The notes under the pieces were generated by a model that worked only from the letters and a program-made list of their open reading frames with translations, did no database searches and was not told the origin of the DNA. A program made the position numbers and the translations under genes. Of a DNA stretch of 18,573 nt, positions 1 to 9,191 are shown piece by piece. Where the stretch lies: positions 1 to 18,573 of the forward strand of contig JAWWBX010000057.1 in NCBI GenBank assembly GCA_033720735.1, in the 5' to 3' direction. Source of the stretch: B8-G4 sp033720735. Lineage in GTDB: Bacteria; Bacteroidota; Bacteroidia; Chitinophagales; Saprospiraceae. Position 1 is the first letter of the stretch. The number at the start of each line of letters is the position of its first letter.

Positions 1-3000
1 CGCCAGACATTACCTGTCCGCCGGATGTGACGGTGGAGTGTGACGCGGGTACGGATCCGGCAGATACCGGAATCGCTACGGCAACAGACAATTGCACTGA
101 TGCACCGGCCATCACCTACAGCGACGTGGTAGCACCAGGCGCCTGTGCCAACGAAAGTACGATCACGCGGACGTGGACGGCCACCGATATCTGTGGCAAT
201 ACATCGACCTGCACGCAGACGATCACGTTGGAGGATACCACCCCGCCAACCCTTGTCTGCCCTGATATCAGCGGTGTAAACTGTACGGATGCCGGCACAC
301 CATTCGCTAGCTACAATGACTTTGTGAATGCCGGCGGAAGTGCTGATGACAACTGCGGCGTGGATACATCCTCCTTGATGCTGGTCAGCCAGACTGCAGA
401 TGGGGACTGTCCGATCACCTATACATTCATATATCAGATCTCAGACAATTGCGGCAATACGGCCACCTGCTCGGCAACGGTGACAGTCAACGACTCGGTT
501 GATCCGGTACTTGACTGCCCGCCAGATATCACAGTCGCATGCGATACAGATATCCCGGCGCCATATGCCGACTTTGATGCGTTCCTGGCGGCCGGAGGCA
601 GCGGCTCCGACGATTGTGCACTCGATTCTACCAGTTTTGCCCTGCTCAGTGAGTCGACAGATGAGGGCACCTGCCCGGAGACCATTACCCGGGTGTACGT
701 CATCTCGGACGTTTGCGGCAATACAGGCACCTGTGCCCAACTCATTGTCGTTGACGACGACGTGCCTCCGACCGCTTTGTGTCAGGATATCACCATTGAT
801 TTTGGCATGTCACTCGATGAAGTGATCATTCAGCCTGAAGATGTGGACAATGGCAGCTTTGACAACTGCGGCCCGGTCACCCTGGCGCTGACGGATTCAG
901 CGTTCACGTGTCTTGATTTCAACGAGGTCGGTACCATCACGATCCAGCTGATCGTGACAGACGCGTGTGGCAACACGGCCTCGTGCGATGTCAATGTGAC
1001 GGGCGAAGGTGGCGGCGTCGAGATAGACTGCCCGCTGGATCAGTGTATCTCACTGGGGCCCGGAGAATGCGAAGGGATTGCATACTATACCGTGACAGCG
1101 TCCGCGATTTGTGGAGATGATCCCACGCTGGAGCAGATCGACGACTCAGGCCTGACATCGGGAGATTACTTCCCCATCGGCATCACGGAGCAGATCTGGA
1201 TCGCCTACAATAATACCGGCGACACGGCGGTGTGTACGTTTACGATCGAGATCAAAGAGTACATCAGCAACGAAACACCGGTGTGCAACGATGATGTCAA
1301 TATTTCACTTGATCAGAATTGCGAGGCCTGGATTGGTGCAGATATTATCCTGGAGGGCGGGCCCTACGGTTGCTACGATGACTATATCGTGGAAGTTGAA
1401 GGGATTGGCTCAGGTCAGGGTGGCGTGATCATCACCAGCGAAACCGTTGGTGGTTGGTACAATGTGACCGTCACCGATCCAGAGACCGGTATTGCCTGCT
1501 GGGGAACCATCCACGTAGAAGACAAGATCCCGCCACAGATGACGTGCATTGACGTCGAGATCTCGTGTGTGGACGATACAGACCCGGTCTTTATCGCCCC
1601 GATCACAGGTACGGCTTCGGCATCGTCAAATCCGGGCAGCCAGATCGGACCGGATGGTGGAACCGTTACCACTGAAGCAATTGTTCTAACGGCGCCCGCC
1701 AACGCCCAGGTCACGGATGTGAATATTACCATCGACCTCGATCACACCTGGTCTGCTGATCTGGATGTGTTTCTGATCGGACCGGACGGCACGGAAGTCG
1801 AACTGGCCACCGATGTCTGCGGAACGGTTGATGACTGGGAAAACGTGACATTTGACGATGAAGCAGCGATTACCGTCGCTGCTGCCTGCAGCCCGGTTGC
1901 ACCGGCATTGTCAGGGGATGTCCAGCCCGAAGGATTCCTGGGTGACTTTGATGGTCTGCCAGCTAACGGAACCTGGACGCTGATGATCACGGACGACGTC
2001 GGCGGAGACGGTGGTACCCTTGATGGGGTCACCCTCACCGTAGAGTATTTCGTGGCACTGCCATATGCACCGACCGCAACAGATGCTTGCGGATCGGTCA
2101 CGTTGACGTATGACGACAATGTATCCGGCGATGATTGCGATGGCACGGTGATCGAACGTCTCTGGACGGCAACGGACGAGTCGGGCAACACCTCGACCTG
2201 CTTGCAAACGATTACCATCAATCCGCTGTCGATCCAAAACGTGGTCTATCCGCCGCTCTATGTGGGACCATGCGGAAGTTCCGACCACCCAAGTGTGACG
2301 GGATGGCCAACGGTCAATGGCGTCGAGATCACCAATGGCAATGTATGCAACATCTTTGCGGCCTGGTCAGACATCGTGCTCGACGATTGTGGCGGAGGCA
2401 CCAAGATCATCCGCGATTGGACCATCCTTGACTGGTGCTCGCAGGATATCGCAACAGGAACGCAGGTGATCAAGCTGATGGACAACGAACCACCGGTACT
2501 TGATTGCCCGGAAGACATCACGGTGAATGCAGATCCGTGGTTCTGTACGGCCGATGTGAATCTTCCATTCCCTGATGCGTATGATGCTTGCGGAACACCG
2601 TTCACACTAAGCGTAAGTGCCAGTGCGGGCGTCATTGTCATGTTCGGCGAATACTACCGGGTGGATGATCTGCCGCTTGGCACGCATACCATCACCTGGA
2701 CAGCAGAAGATGACTGTGGCAATGTATCAACGTGTACCTATACGATCACAGTAGAAGACAATACACCTCCGGTGCCGTTGTGTGACGAACATACCATCGT
2801 GTCGCTCACCAACGACGACCCATTGCAGGAAGGCCTGACCAAGATCCCGGCAACGACCTTCGATGATGGCAGCTATGACAACTGCAGTAGCGTGACTTTC
2901 ACGGCGCGCAGAATGTCGAGCTGCATCGATTTTGACTGGATCGGTCCCGCACCGCAGTATGGTGAGTATCCAAACTCGGACGGTATCGTGACCAGTCTGG

Positions 3001-5924
3001 ACCGGGGGCAGACGCATCAAGCCATGGTACCGTTTGCCTGCTGCGATGTCGGAGCAGGGCCGATCATGGTTGAGCTTCGCGTGACCGACGCAGAAGGGAA
3101 TGTCAATACCTGTATGGTCGAAGTTGAGGTTCAGGACAAGATCTCTCCATTCCTCGAGCAGCCACCGGACATTATTGTGAGCTGTGACTTCTGGTTCGAT
3201 GTGGCGGCCACAAACGGGTTTGTCGATCCGAGTGAAGACGTGACTACGCCGATCTTCGGTGACGTGTTGGATGCCTATGAGTTTGAACCGAGTGATCGTC
3301 AACCGATCATTCTCAATGATCCGGGCAATGATGCATTGCCGCAGCCACACCAATGGGGCTATGACGGATGGGCAGATGACAACTGTGATGTGGAGATCAC
3401 CGTGCGGGTCCGCCTGTTCGATGATTGCAGCGGTGAGGATCTCCCGGGTGCACCTCCGAGCCCGTACACCACGCGCCTGGTCGAACGCACCTGGCGCGCA
3501 AGAGACGGCTCAAACAACAGCACGACGCGTGTACAACGCATTTGGGTTGTGGACTTCGATCCGTACTACATCTCCGATCAAACCTGTGTCAACGCCGATC
3601 CTAACGACGGTGTCATCTGGCCATGCGATGAAGAGTACTCAACGTGTCCTGATGAGATCCCGGTCAACTATCCGACGATCTTCGATGACAATTGCAGCCT
3701 GATCGGCGTGACGTATGAAGACACGCGCTTCGACTTTGTCGATGGAGCGTGCTACAAGATCCTGCGCGAGTGGACGATCATTGACTGGTGTCAGTACGAC
3801 GCCGAATCCGGAGCCGGACTGTGGAGTCACGTTCAGGTGATCAAGGTCCTCGACAGTGATCCTGCAGACTTTACGGATTGCCCGGCCGGCCCGGTCACCT
3901 TGTGCGTAGAGAACGAGAATGTTTACCTGCCCAACAACAACCAGGTATTCCTGGGAGAAGGCAACCCCAACTCATCGAGCTGCAGTGCGCACGTCAACAT
4001 GTCGCGCACCGTATATGAGACCTGTAGTGATTTCGTGATCTACGATGTGAAGTTGTACCCGAATGCGGGCAGCGAATTCATCCAGGTCGTATCGAAAACG
4101 GAAGTGGACCTCGATAGCAACAACAGCGCAACGCTGACGTTCAGCTCGGAGTTTGCGTCCCTGCCATCGAACCACCCGATCCGGCGTTACGGTATTCCGT
4201 ACAACAGTCCGGTATGTTCGAACTGGCCGTTGCCAGGAGGTGAGAAGGACTACCACCGGATCCTGTGGACGGTAGAGGATGGCTGTGGCAACATCAGCAC
4301 GTGCGAATACCTGTTCCGCCTTGAAGACTGCAAGAAGCCGAGCCCTGTGTGCGTAGGCCTCAGCAGTGTCGTCATGCCGTCGAGTGGCGAGGTGACGATC
4401 TGGGCAGCAGACTTCAATGCCAGCAGCTTCGACGATTGTACTCCGGCAGCCGATCTGCTCTACAGCTTCAGCGGCACCGACTACCAGCCGAGCATGACGT
4501 TCGACTGTGCAGCCATCGAGGCCAACGGCAGCCCGAGCTTCATCGTGGAGATCTGGGTGGCCGACGGCGGCAACGATCAGGATTGCGACGGGTTCCGCCA
4601 GCCACTGGGTATCGAGTGGAGTGAGCGCAACAAGGACTTCTGTACCACCTTTATCGTGATCGATGATAATGAGAACGTGTGTGGAGGAACGGGCACGGCA
4701 GGAGGTGTGATCCAGACCGAAGAGCTGGAGAGCGTGGAGTCCGTCGAGGTCAATCTGATGGACGAGTCGGGTACGATGATGCAAACCTTCACAACGGGTG
4801 ATGACGGCGCCTATGTCTTCATCAATCCATTGCTGAATTACACCATCGAACCACATCGCGATGACAATCACAAGAACGGAGTCAGTTCGCTGGACCTGGT
4901 ACGCATTCAGAAGCACTTGCTCGGACTGGAACCGTTTACCAGCCCGTACAAGCTGATCGCAGCGGATGCTAACAACAGCGAAAGCGTGAGCGCGATTGAC
5001 CTCGTCGAGATCCGCAAGCTGATCCTGGGTATCTACACGGAGTTCCCGAACAACGAAAGTTGGCGGTTTGTGGATGCGGATTTTGATTTCCAGGATGAGA
5101 GCAATCCGTGGCCGTTTGACGAAGTGATTGAGCTGGAGAGCGGGCTGACGATGAATGAGAACTTTGTCGGGGTCAAGGTGGGCGATGTCAATGGAACCGT
5201 TGCGGCCAATGCTCAGAGCATCGAAACGCGCAACGCAACCGGTGTCCTTGAGCTGCGCACAACCGAGCAGGAAGTCGTTGCCGGGCAGCAGGTGACCGTA
5301 GCGGTGACCGCAGCCAACTTCGACGCGATGCTGGGTTACCAGTTTACGATGCGCACGAGGGGTCTTGAGTTGAACAATATCACCGCGGGCGTGCTGGATG
5401 TGACCGAACAGAATGTGGGAGTTCACCCCGGCGCGATCACGATGAGCTGGCATACAGCACAAGCAGTGACAGCGACAGACGAGGACATCTTGTTTACACT
5501 GACCTTTGTGGCGCTGCAGCCGGGTCAGCTGAGCGAGATGCTTGCAATCGGATCACGCATTACGCCAGCGGAAGCCTACAATGCTGAACAAGAAGCAGGA
5601 GATGCTGTCATGGACGTAGGACTGACGTTTGTCGAAGGCGTGGCCACGCCGGATGTTCCGGTTGACTTTGCGCTCTTCCAAAACGAACCCAACCCGTTTG
5701 ACAGGGAAACGGTGGTCGGCTTCACATTGCCTGAGGCAATGAATGCCAGCCTGCGTTTCTTTGATGTGACGGGTAAGGTAGTCCATGAGGTTGAGAGCGC
5801 GTTCAATGCAGGCTACAATGAGGTCCGCGTCAAACAGGACGACCTGGGTGCGACGGGTATGATCTATTACCGCCTCGATGCAGGTGACTTTACTGCAACC
5901 AAGAAGATGATCATTGTGAAATAG
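1..5924 (+). CDS. Giant multidomain HYR/Ig-like surface protein with P domain, dockerin, cohesin-like and T9SS sorting domains (5' partial)
   Basis: Secreted, probably cell-surface protein whose start lies left of the window: the frame is open from base 3 and already reads a HYR-type start (PDITCPPDVTVEC). The GTG at 27 is therefore not the true start. Numbering from that GTG (residue 1), residues 1-520 and about 680-1550 form roughly 14 Ig/HYR-like modules. They recur as a PP-x-LxCP opening, a D(N/D)C(G) centre and a W/I-x-ATDxCGNxSTC closing strand, and are very rich in paired cysteines. Residues about 527-676 are a proprotein-convertase P domain (H573 in DHTWSADLDVFLIGPDG; GTWTLMITDD from G648). 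About 1553-1605 is a small regulatory-type beta domain. Residues 1612-1668 are two dockerin-like calcium repeats (DDNHKNG...SLDLVRIQKHLLG and DANNSES...AIDLVEIRKLILG). About 1731-1877 is cohesin-like. F1881 onward (FALFQNEPNPF ... KKMIIVK) is a T9SS type A sorting domain. No enzymatic domain was seen. Adhesion or matrix building is inferred only. Confidence 0.9.
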   Translation, partial: PDITCPPDVTVECDAGTDPADTGIATATDNCTDAPAITYSDVVAPGACANESTITRTWTATDICGNTSTCTQTITLEDTTPPTLVCPDISGVNCTDAGTPFASYNDFVNAGGSADDNCGVDTSSLMLVSQTADGDCPITYTFIYQISDNCGNTATCSATVTVNDSVDPVLDCPPDITVACDTDIPAPYADFDAFLAAGGSGSDDCALDSTSFALLSESTDEGTCPETITRVYVISDVCGNTGTCAQLIVVDDDVPPTALCQDITIDFGMSLDEVIIQPEDVDNGSFDNCGPVTLALTDSAFTCLDFNEVGTITIQLIVTDACGNTASCDVNVTGEGGGVEIDCPLDQCISLGPGECEGIAYYTVTASAICGDDPTLEQIDDSGLTSGDYFPIGITEQIWIAYNNTGDTAVCTFTIEIKEYISNETPVCNDDVNISLDQNCEAWIGADIILEGGPYGCYDDYIVEVEGIGSGQGGVIITSETVGGWYNVTVTDPETGIACWGTIHVEDKIPPQMTCIDVEISCVDDTDPVFIAPITGTASASSNPGSQIGPDGGTVTTEAIVLTAPANAQVTDVNITIDLDHTWSADLDVFLIGPDGTEVELATDVCGTVDDWENVTFDDEAAITVAAACSPVAPALSGDVQPEGFLGDFDGLPANGTWTLMITDDVGGDGGTLDGVTLTVEYFVALPYAPTATDACGSVTLTYDDNVSGDDCDGTVIERLWTATDESGNTSTCLQTITINPLSIQNVVYPPLYVGPCGSSDHPSVTGWPTVNGVEITNGNVCNIFAAWSDIVLDDCGGGTKIIRDWTILDWCSQDIATGTQVIKLMDNEPPVLDCPEDITVNADPWFCTADVNLPFPDAYDACGTPFTLSVSASAGVIVMFGEYYRVDDLPLGTHTITWTAEDDCGNVSTCTYTITVEDNTPPVPLCDEHTIVSLTNDDPLQEGLTKIPATTFDDGSYDNCSSVTFTARRMSSCIDFDWIGPAPQYGEYPNSDGIVTSLDRGQTHQAMVPFACCDVGAGPIMVELRVTDAEGNVNTCMVEVEVQDKISPFLEQPPDIIVSCDFWFDVAATNGFVDPSEDVTTPIFGDVLDAYEFEPSDRQPIILNDPGNDALPQPHQWGYDGWADDNCDVEITVRVRLFDDCSGEDLPGAPPSPYTTRLVERTWRARDGSNNSTTRVQRIWVVDFDPYYISDQTCVNADPNDGVIWPCDEEYSTCPDEIPVNYPTIFDDNCSLIGVTYEDTRFDFVDGACYKILREWTIIDWCQYDAESGAGLWSHVQVIKVLDSDPADFTDCPAGPVTLCVENENVYLPNNNQVFLGEGNPNSSSCSAHVNMSRTVYETCSDFVIYDVKLYPNAGSEFIQVVSKTEVDLDSNNSATLTFSSEFASLPSNHPIRRYGIPYNSPVCSNWPLPGGEKDYHRILWTVEDGCGNISTCEYLFRLEDCKKPSPVCVGLSSVVMPSSGEVTIWAADFNASSFDDCTPAADLLYSFSGTDYQPSMTFDCAAIEANGSPSFIVEIWVADGGNDQDCDGFRQPLGIEWSERNKDFCTTFIVIDDNENVCGGTGTAGGVIQTEELESVESVEVNLMDESGTMMQTFTTGDDGAYVFINPLLNYTIEPHRDDNHKNGVSSLDLVRIQKHLLGLEPFTSPYKLIAADANNSESVSAIDLVEIRKLILGIYTEFPNNESWRFVDADFDFQDESNPWPFDEVIELESGLTMNENFVGVKVGDVNGTVAANAQSIETRNATGVLELRTTEQEVVAGQQVTVAVTAANFDAMLGYQFTMRTRGLELNNITAGVLDVTEQNVGVHPGAITMSWHTAQAVTATDEDILFTLTFVALQPGQLSEMLAIGSRITPAEAYNAEQEAGDAVMDVGLTFVEGVATPDVPVDFALFQNEPNPFDRETVVGFTLPEAMNASLRFFDVTGKVVHEVESAFNAGYNEVRVKQDDLGATGMIYYRLDAGDFTATKKMIIVK

Positions 5925-5946
5925 TCGGTCTTTTCCGGCAAAAGAG

Positions 5947-5985
5947 AAAGGGCTGTCACCAATCCGGTGCGGCCTTTTTTCTTTT
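5947..5985 (+). terminator. Rho-independent terminator after the giant HYR protein gene
   Basis: The arms GGCTGTCACC (5951-5960) and GGTGCGGCC (5966-5974) pair with one bulged T (5956) and one T-G wobble. AAAG/TTTT pairs extend the base, the loop is AATCC (5961-5965), and a T-run (5975-5980) followed by CTTTT comes after. It lies 23 bases after the stop codon and separates this transcript from the next gene. Confidence 0.8.
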
Positions 5986-6046
5986 GTGTCAGGTTCTGGG
6001 AAGGAAAACTTGACATCTAAGTGATGGCCCACTAACTTCATAAGCC

Positions 6047-8080
6047 ATGAGACCACTGCTTCTTTGTGTGCCCCTCATGCTGGTCTGCGAGATCCATGCA
6101 CAAACAGAACTGACCTCGCTGCTATGTCATGATGCCATTGAAGTGTGCCTGGAAGGGCTGGGGTTTCAAACGGTTGAGCTGGCCGATGTGGGACATCCGG
6201 ATTATTGCACCCCAAACAGTCTGATCCATAATCCACGATACCTGGCCTTTACACCCACCGCCTCAACCATTGAGATCACACTCGAAGTCACAGGTTGCAC
6301 TTCAGGCAGTGCCTTGCAGTACGCCATCATCGATACCTGTGAATGGACCAACGACGATGTCATTGCGTGCGATCCTTTTGTCGACGATCTTTCGGTCATG
6401 ACGGTCAATGACCTGATGCCCGGGAAGAAGTATTATCTGATGGTTGAGGGCGCCAACGCGGCGATTTGCGGGTTTCGCGTTACGATTACTAATATCACCG
6501 GTGGCGTATTTCCAGGAGAGCTGGGTCCGCTGATGGGCCCTGATGTGTTCACCCCGGGCCAGACATTAGAATTGACCCTGCCCGAGGCAATTCAAGATGC
6601 CTACTATTTATGGTCAATCCCCTGGTTAAATCACCTCATTGCTACCCCCAGCGCCGTCCTGACCATCATGGTACCTGTTGACGCAGATGCAGATCAGTAT
6701 GAGATTTGCGTGACACCAGCGGCTGGATGCGATGCTGAGGTATGTATCACCATTCTGGTGAACCAGGTAGATCCTGATCTCACCACGCTGACTTGCCAGG
6801 AAGCCGTCGAGTTTTGTCCAAATGGCCTCGTCTTTCAAACGCAGCTCCTTCCGGATGTCGGACATCCCGGGTTTTGTGGCCCGAATACACTCATTCACAA
6901 TCCACGCTATCTGAAATTCAAGCCGATCGATTCAACAGCTAGTTTGCTGGTGGAGATCATCGAGTGCACGCTGGGAACCGCCTTGCAGTATGCAGTTATT
7001 GATACGTGCGATTGGAGCAACGAGAATGTGATTGCTTGTGACCCAGGTTTCAACGGCACCAGCACCCGGGCACTCACTGATCTGATTCCTGGCAAGAGCT
7101 ACTATCTGGTAGTGGATGGCTCAAATGCCGCGAGGTGCAGCTATGCAGTCACACTTACAGGTATTGGCGGCGGACATTACCCGGGAGTAATCGATACGAT
7201 CGTCATCAGTGACCCGACCGCTGATGAAGGAACAGTGGAATTTGTTTTGGGGCCGGGATCCGTACCGGATGCGAGCTATGTCTGGGACATTTCCTGGCTG
7301 AATCGCCCGCTCACCACAGACACAGCTTATCTGAAGATCGAAACACCGTGCACTCTCAGGCCGGTGGAGCATACGATTTGCGTACATCCCGTAATTGGAT
7401 GTCTGGAGTCGGTGTGCGCAGCGGTCCCGTTTGAGGCGTTGGAGCTATCACTGCCCCTGGGAGATACGTCCGTGACGATCACGCTTCCACCCTATGGCCA
7501 AAAGACCATTCTGGCAAGCGACCTGGTGCCGATCCCAATGCGGTGCACCCAAAGTATTGAGGTTTCTTTCGATCAGAAGACACGGACCCCTGCGCGCACT
7601 TTCAATTGTGCTGCGCTGCAGGCAAATGGAGGCCCTTTCTTCCTTGAGGACCTCTGGATCTCCGACGCGTATGGCAATCAGGTCCGGGTTCCGGTGACTG
7701 TGATCGTGCGTGATACGTCCGGTCACTGCCTGCCGGCGGATGTGCCGCGCGACACACTGCAAATTGACACTTCCGGGCTGACATCCTGGTACCACCCGAT
7801 GATCGGTCGACAGACCCCGGAGTCATTTACCGCCACCTGGTTCCCGAACCCATGGCACCAGACCACAACGCTGTACATCAGATCGAACGCTGAGAATGAA
7901 GGAGTTTTGACGATCTTGAATGGCTACGGAGGCATCGTGCACCAGCAGAACCTGGCAATCGTGGCAGGTTCCAACCAATTCACATTGCACGCGGAGCAAG
8001 TGAATCACCCCGGGCTGCTCTTCTGGCACATCAGCATGGGCAGCAACACCAAATCCGGCAAGTTCCTCACAACCAATTAG
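6047..8080 (+). CDS. Secreted two-repeat protein with T9SS-like C-terminal sorting domain
   Basis: A 677-residue protein of unknown function. Residues 1-19 (MRPLLLCVPLMLVCEIHAQ) are a signal peptide. Residues about 20-240 and 243-465 are two diverged copies of one unit. Each starts TxLxCxxAxExC and has DVGHPxxC, NxLIHNPRYLxFxP, ALQYAxIDTCxW and PGKxYYLxVxGxNAAxC. The second half of each copy resembles a PKD/Ig-like domain (YxWxIxWLN). This layout recalls the paired beta-sandwich/PKD units common in Saprospiraceae exported proteins, which is recognition from memory. Residues about 470-570 are a module also found in the upstream giant protein (TFNCAALQANGGPFF here, TFDCAAIEANGSPSF there). The last 80 or so residues (FTATWFPNPWHQTTTLYI ... 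SGKFLTTN) look like a T9SS type A tail. It begins 122 bases after the previous gene, beyond a terminator, so it probably has its own promoter. No clear Shine-Dalgarno sequence precedes the ATG. A binding or structural surface role is inferred. Confidence 0.87.
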   Translation: MRPLLLCVPLMLVCEIHAQTELTSLLCHDAIEVCLEGLGFQTVELADVGHPDYCTPNSLIHNPRYLAFTPTASTIEITLEVTGCTSGSALQYAIIDTCEWTNDDVIACDPFVDDLSVMTVNDLMPGKKYYLMVEGANAAICGFRVTITNITGGVFPGELGPLMGPDVFTPGQTLELTLPEAIQDAYYLWSIPWLNHLIATPSAVLTIMVPVDADADQYEICVTPAAGCDAEVCITILVNQVDPDLTTLTCQEAVEFCPNGLVFQTQLLPDVGHPGFCGPNTLIHNPRYLKFKPIDSTASLLVEIIECTLGTALQYAVIDTCDWSNENVIACDPGFNGTSTRALTDLIPGKSYYLVVDGSNAARCSYAVTLTGIGGGHYPGVIDTIVISDPTADEGTVEFVLGPGSVPDASYVWDISWLNRPLTTDTAYLKIETPCTLRPVEHTICVHPVIGCLESVCAAVPFEALELSLPLGDTSVTITLPPYGQKTILASDLVPIPMRCTQSIEVSFDQKTRTPARTFNCAALQANGGPFFLEDLWISDAYGNQVRVPVTVIVRDTSGHCLPADVPRDTLQIDTSGLTSWYHPMIGRQTPESFTATWFPNPWHQTTTLYIRSNAENEGVLTILNGYGGIVHQQNLAIVAGSNQFTLHAEQVNHPGLLFWHISMGSNTKSGKFLTTN

Positions 8081-8107
8081 ACGGCAATCCCGTTACCTTA
8101 CATTTCC

Positions 8108-8131
8108 AACCGATAAACCGATAACCGACAA
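8108..8131 (+). repeat. Short tandem repeat of AACCGATA upstream of the exonuclease gene
   Basis: AACCGATA occurs twice back to back (8108-8115 and 8116-8123) and is followed by a degenerate third copy, ACCGACAA (8124-8131). It lies in the 71-base gap between the secreted-protein gene and the exonuclease GTG, 20 bases before that start. The role is unknown. It could be a regulator site, an mRNA leader element or simple slippage. Confidence 0.5.
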
Positions 8132-8151
8132 ACAGACCAACGAACTAAAGG

Positions 8152-9144
8152 GTGACGGACCTCCTCAAATTCACCAGCAAAGGTATTTACTGCCCACAGG
8201 CCCACGTCTACATCGATCCCTGGAGGAAAGTAGAGCGTGCGCTCATCACGCACGGACATTCCGATCACGCGCGCGCTGGCATGAAGCGCTATCTGTGCAC
8301 GCATGGCAGTAAACCTGTACTGCTACATCGTCTGGGCCATCAGCATCACATCGATTCCGTTGCGTTTGGAGAAGCCGTACGGATCAATGGTGTCACCTTC
8401 TCATTCCACCCGGCCGGCCACGTGGTCGGATCAGCTCAGATCCGGGTCGCATACCGGGGCGAGATATGGGTGGTGTCCGGCGACTACAAGGTCGATGATG
8501 ACGGAATCTCGGGCACCTTTGAACCCATCCGGTGCCACACATTTATCACTGAGTCCACATTCGGATTGCCGATCTACCAATGGCCCGATCAGCGCTCCGT
8601 ATACCGGGATATCAACCAATGGTGGAGAGCCAACCGCAATGCCGGCAAGACGAGTGTCATATCAGCGTATTCGCTGGGGAAGGCACAGCGCATTATCCAG
8701 AATGTGGATCATCGCATCGGGCCGGTCTTCTGCCATGGCGCCGTCGAGAACATGAACAAGGTGATGCGGGTAAGTGGCATCGACCTGAAGCCAACCCGGC
8801 CGCTCGACGATGCGACCTCTCGCGAGGAACTCACAAGAGCGCTGGTCGTCGCACCGGGCAGCGCGCTGAATAGTCCCTGGATGAAACGCTTCAAGGACTG
8901 TTCCACAGCTGCAGCATCAGGGTGGATGGCATTGCGTGGCAGACGTCGTTGGCAGAGTGTAGACCGCGGGTTTGTCTTGTCAGATCACGCCGACTGGAAA
9001 GGCCTCAACACGACCGTCAAAGCAACCGGCGCAGAACGCGTCATCGTGACACATGGATACACAGAGGTGTACGCCCGGTGGCTCCGTGAGCAGGGTTACG
9101 ATGCTATCACCGAGAAGACAATGTACGAGGGTGATGAAGATTAG
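8152..9144 (+). CDS. Ligase-associated DNA damage response exonuclease (metallo-beta-lactamase fold)
   Basis: A 330-residue metallo-beta-lactamase/beta-CASP nuclease of the ligase-associated exonuclease family (TIGR04122 type), expected to trim DNA ends before sealing by the partner ligase. The metal-binding motifs are intact: H34-G-H36-S-D38-H39, H90 in PAGHVVGS, D111 in SGDYK, S-D-H279-A-D and V-T-H301-G. Other family hallmarks are YCPQAHVYIDPW near the N-terminus, ESTFGLPIY, YSLGKAQRI, HGAVENMN and ASGWMALRG. The start is a GTG. A TAA in the same frame ends three bases before it (8146-8148), and the next in-frame ATG (M44) would cut off the first metal motif, so GTG 8152 is the only sensible start. 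The ligase, helicase and PdeM of the same system lie downstream on the same strand, but a receptor gene on the opposite strand intervenes. It could alternatively act as an RNA processing enzyme, as some beta-CASP relatives do, but the context argues for DNA repair. Confidence 0.93.
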   Translation: MTDLLKFTSKGIYCPQAHVYIDPWRKVERALITHGHSDHARAGMKRYLCTHGSKPVLLHRLGHQHHIDSVAFGEAVRINGVTFSFHPAGHVVGSAQIRVAYRGEIWVVSGDYKVDDDGISGTFEPIRCHTFITESTFGLPIYQWPDQRSVYRDINQWWRANRNAGKTSVISAYSLGKAQRIIQNVDHRIGPVFCHGAVENMNKVMRVSGIDLKPTRPLDDATSREELTRALVVAPGSALNSPWMKRFKDCSTAAASGWMALRGRRRWQSVDRGFVLSDHADWKGLNTTVKATGAERVIVTHGYTEVYARWLREQGYDAITEKTMYEGDED

Positions 9145-9145
9145 A

Positions 9146-9173
9146 AGAAGGCCGGAACAGATCACGGCCTTCT
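9146..9173. terminator. Bidirectional hairpin between convergent exonuclease and receptor genes
   Basis: AGAAGGCCG (9146-9154) and CGGCCTTCT (9165-9173) form a perfect 9-bp stem with a 10-base loop, starting 2 bases after the exonuclease stop and 19 bases from the receptor stop. On the - strand it is followed by TCTAATCTTCATC, which is moderately U-rich. On the + strand the trailing sequence is not U-rich. It probably serves both genes, better for the receptor. Confidence 0.65.
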
Positions 9174-9191
9174 CCTGATTCCTGACTCCGC

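Noticed and set aside
3972..5462. 496-codon open frame on the - strand inside the giant HYR protein gene
   Set aside because: The + strand frame is clearly coding with recognisable domains. The antisense translation shows no family features and is explained by codon bias and GC content. Similar antisense frames at 2727-3353 and 1742-2221 were rejected for the same reason.
6010..6038. TTGACA (6010-6015) and TAACTT (6033-6038) as a sigma70-like promoter for the second secreted protein
   Set aside because: The transcription start would fall almost on the ATG at 6047, and Bacteroidota do not use this consensus. It is probably chance.
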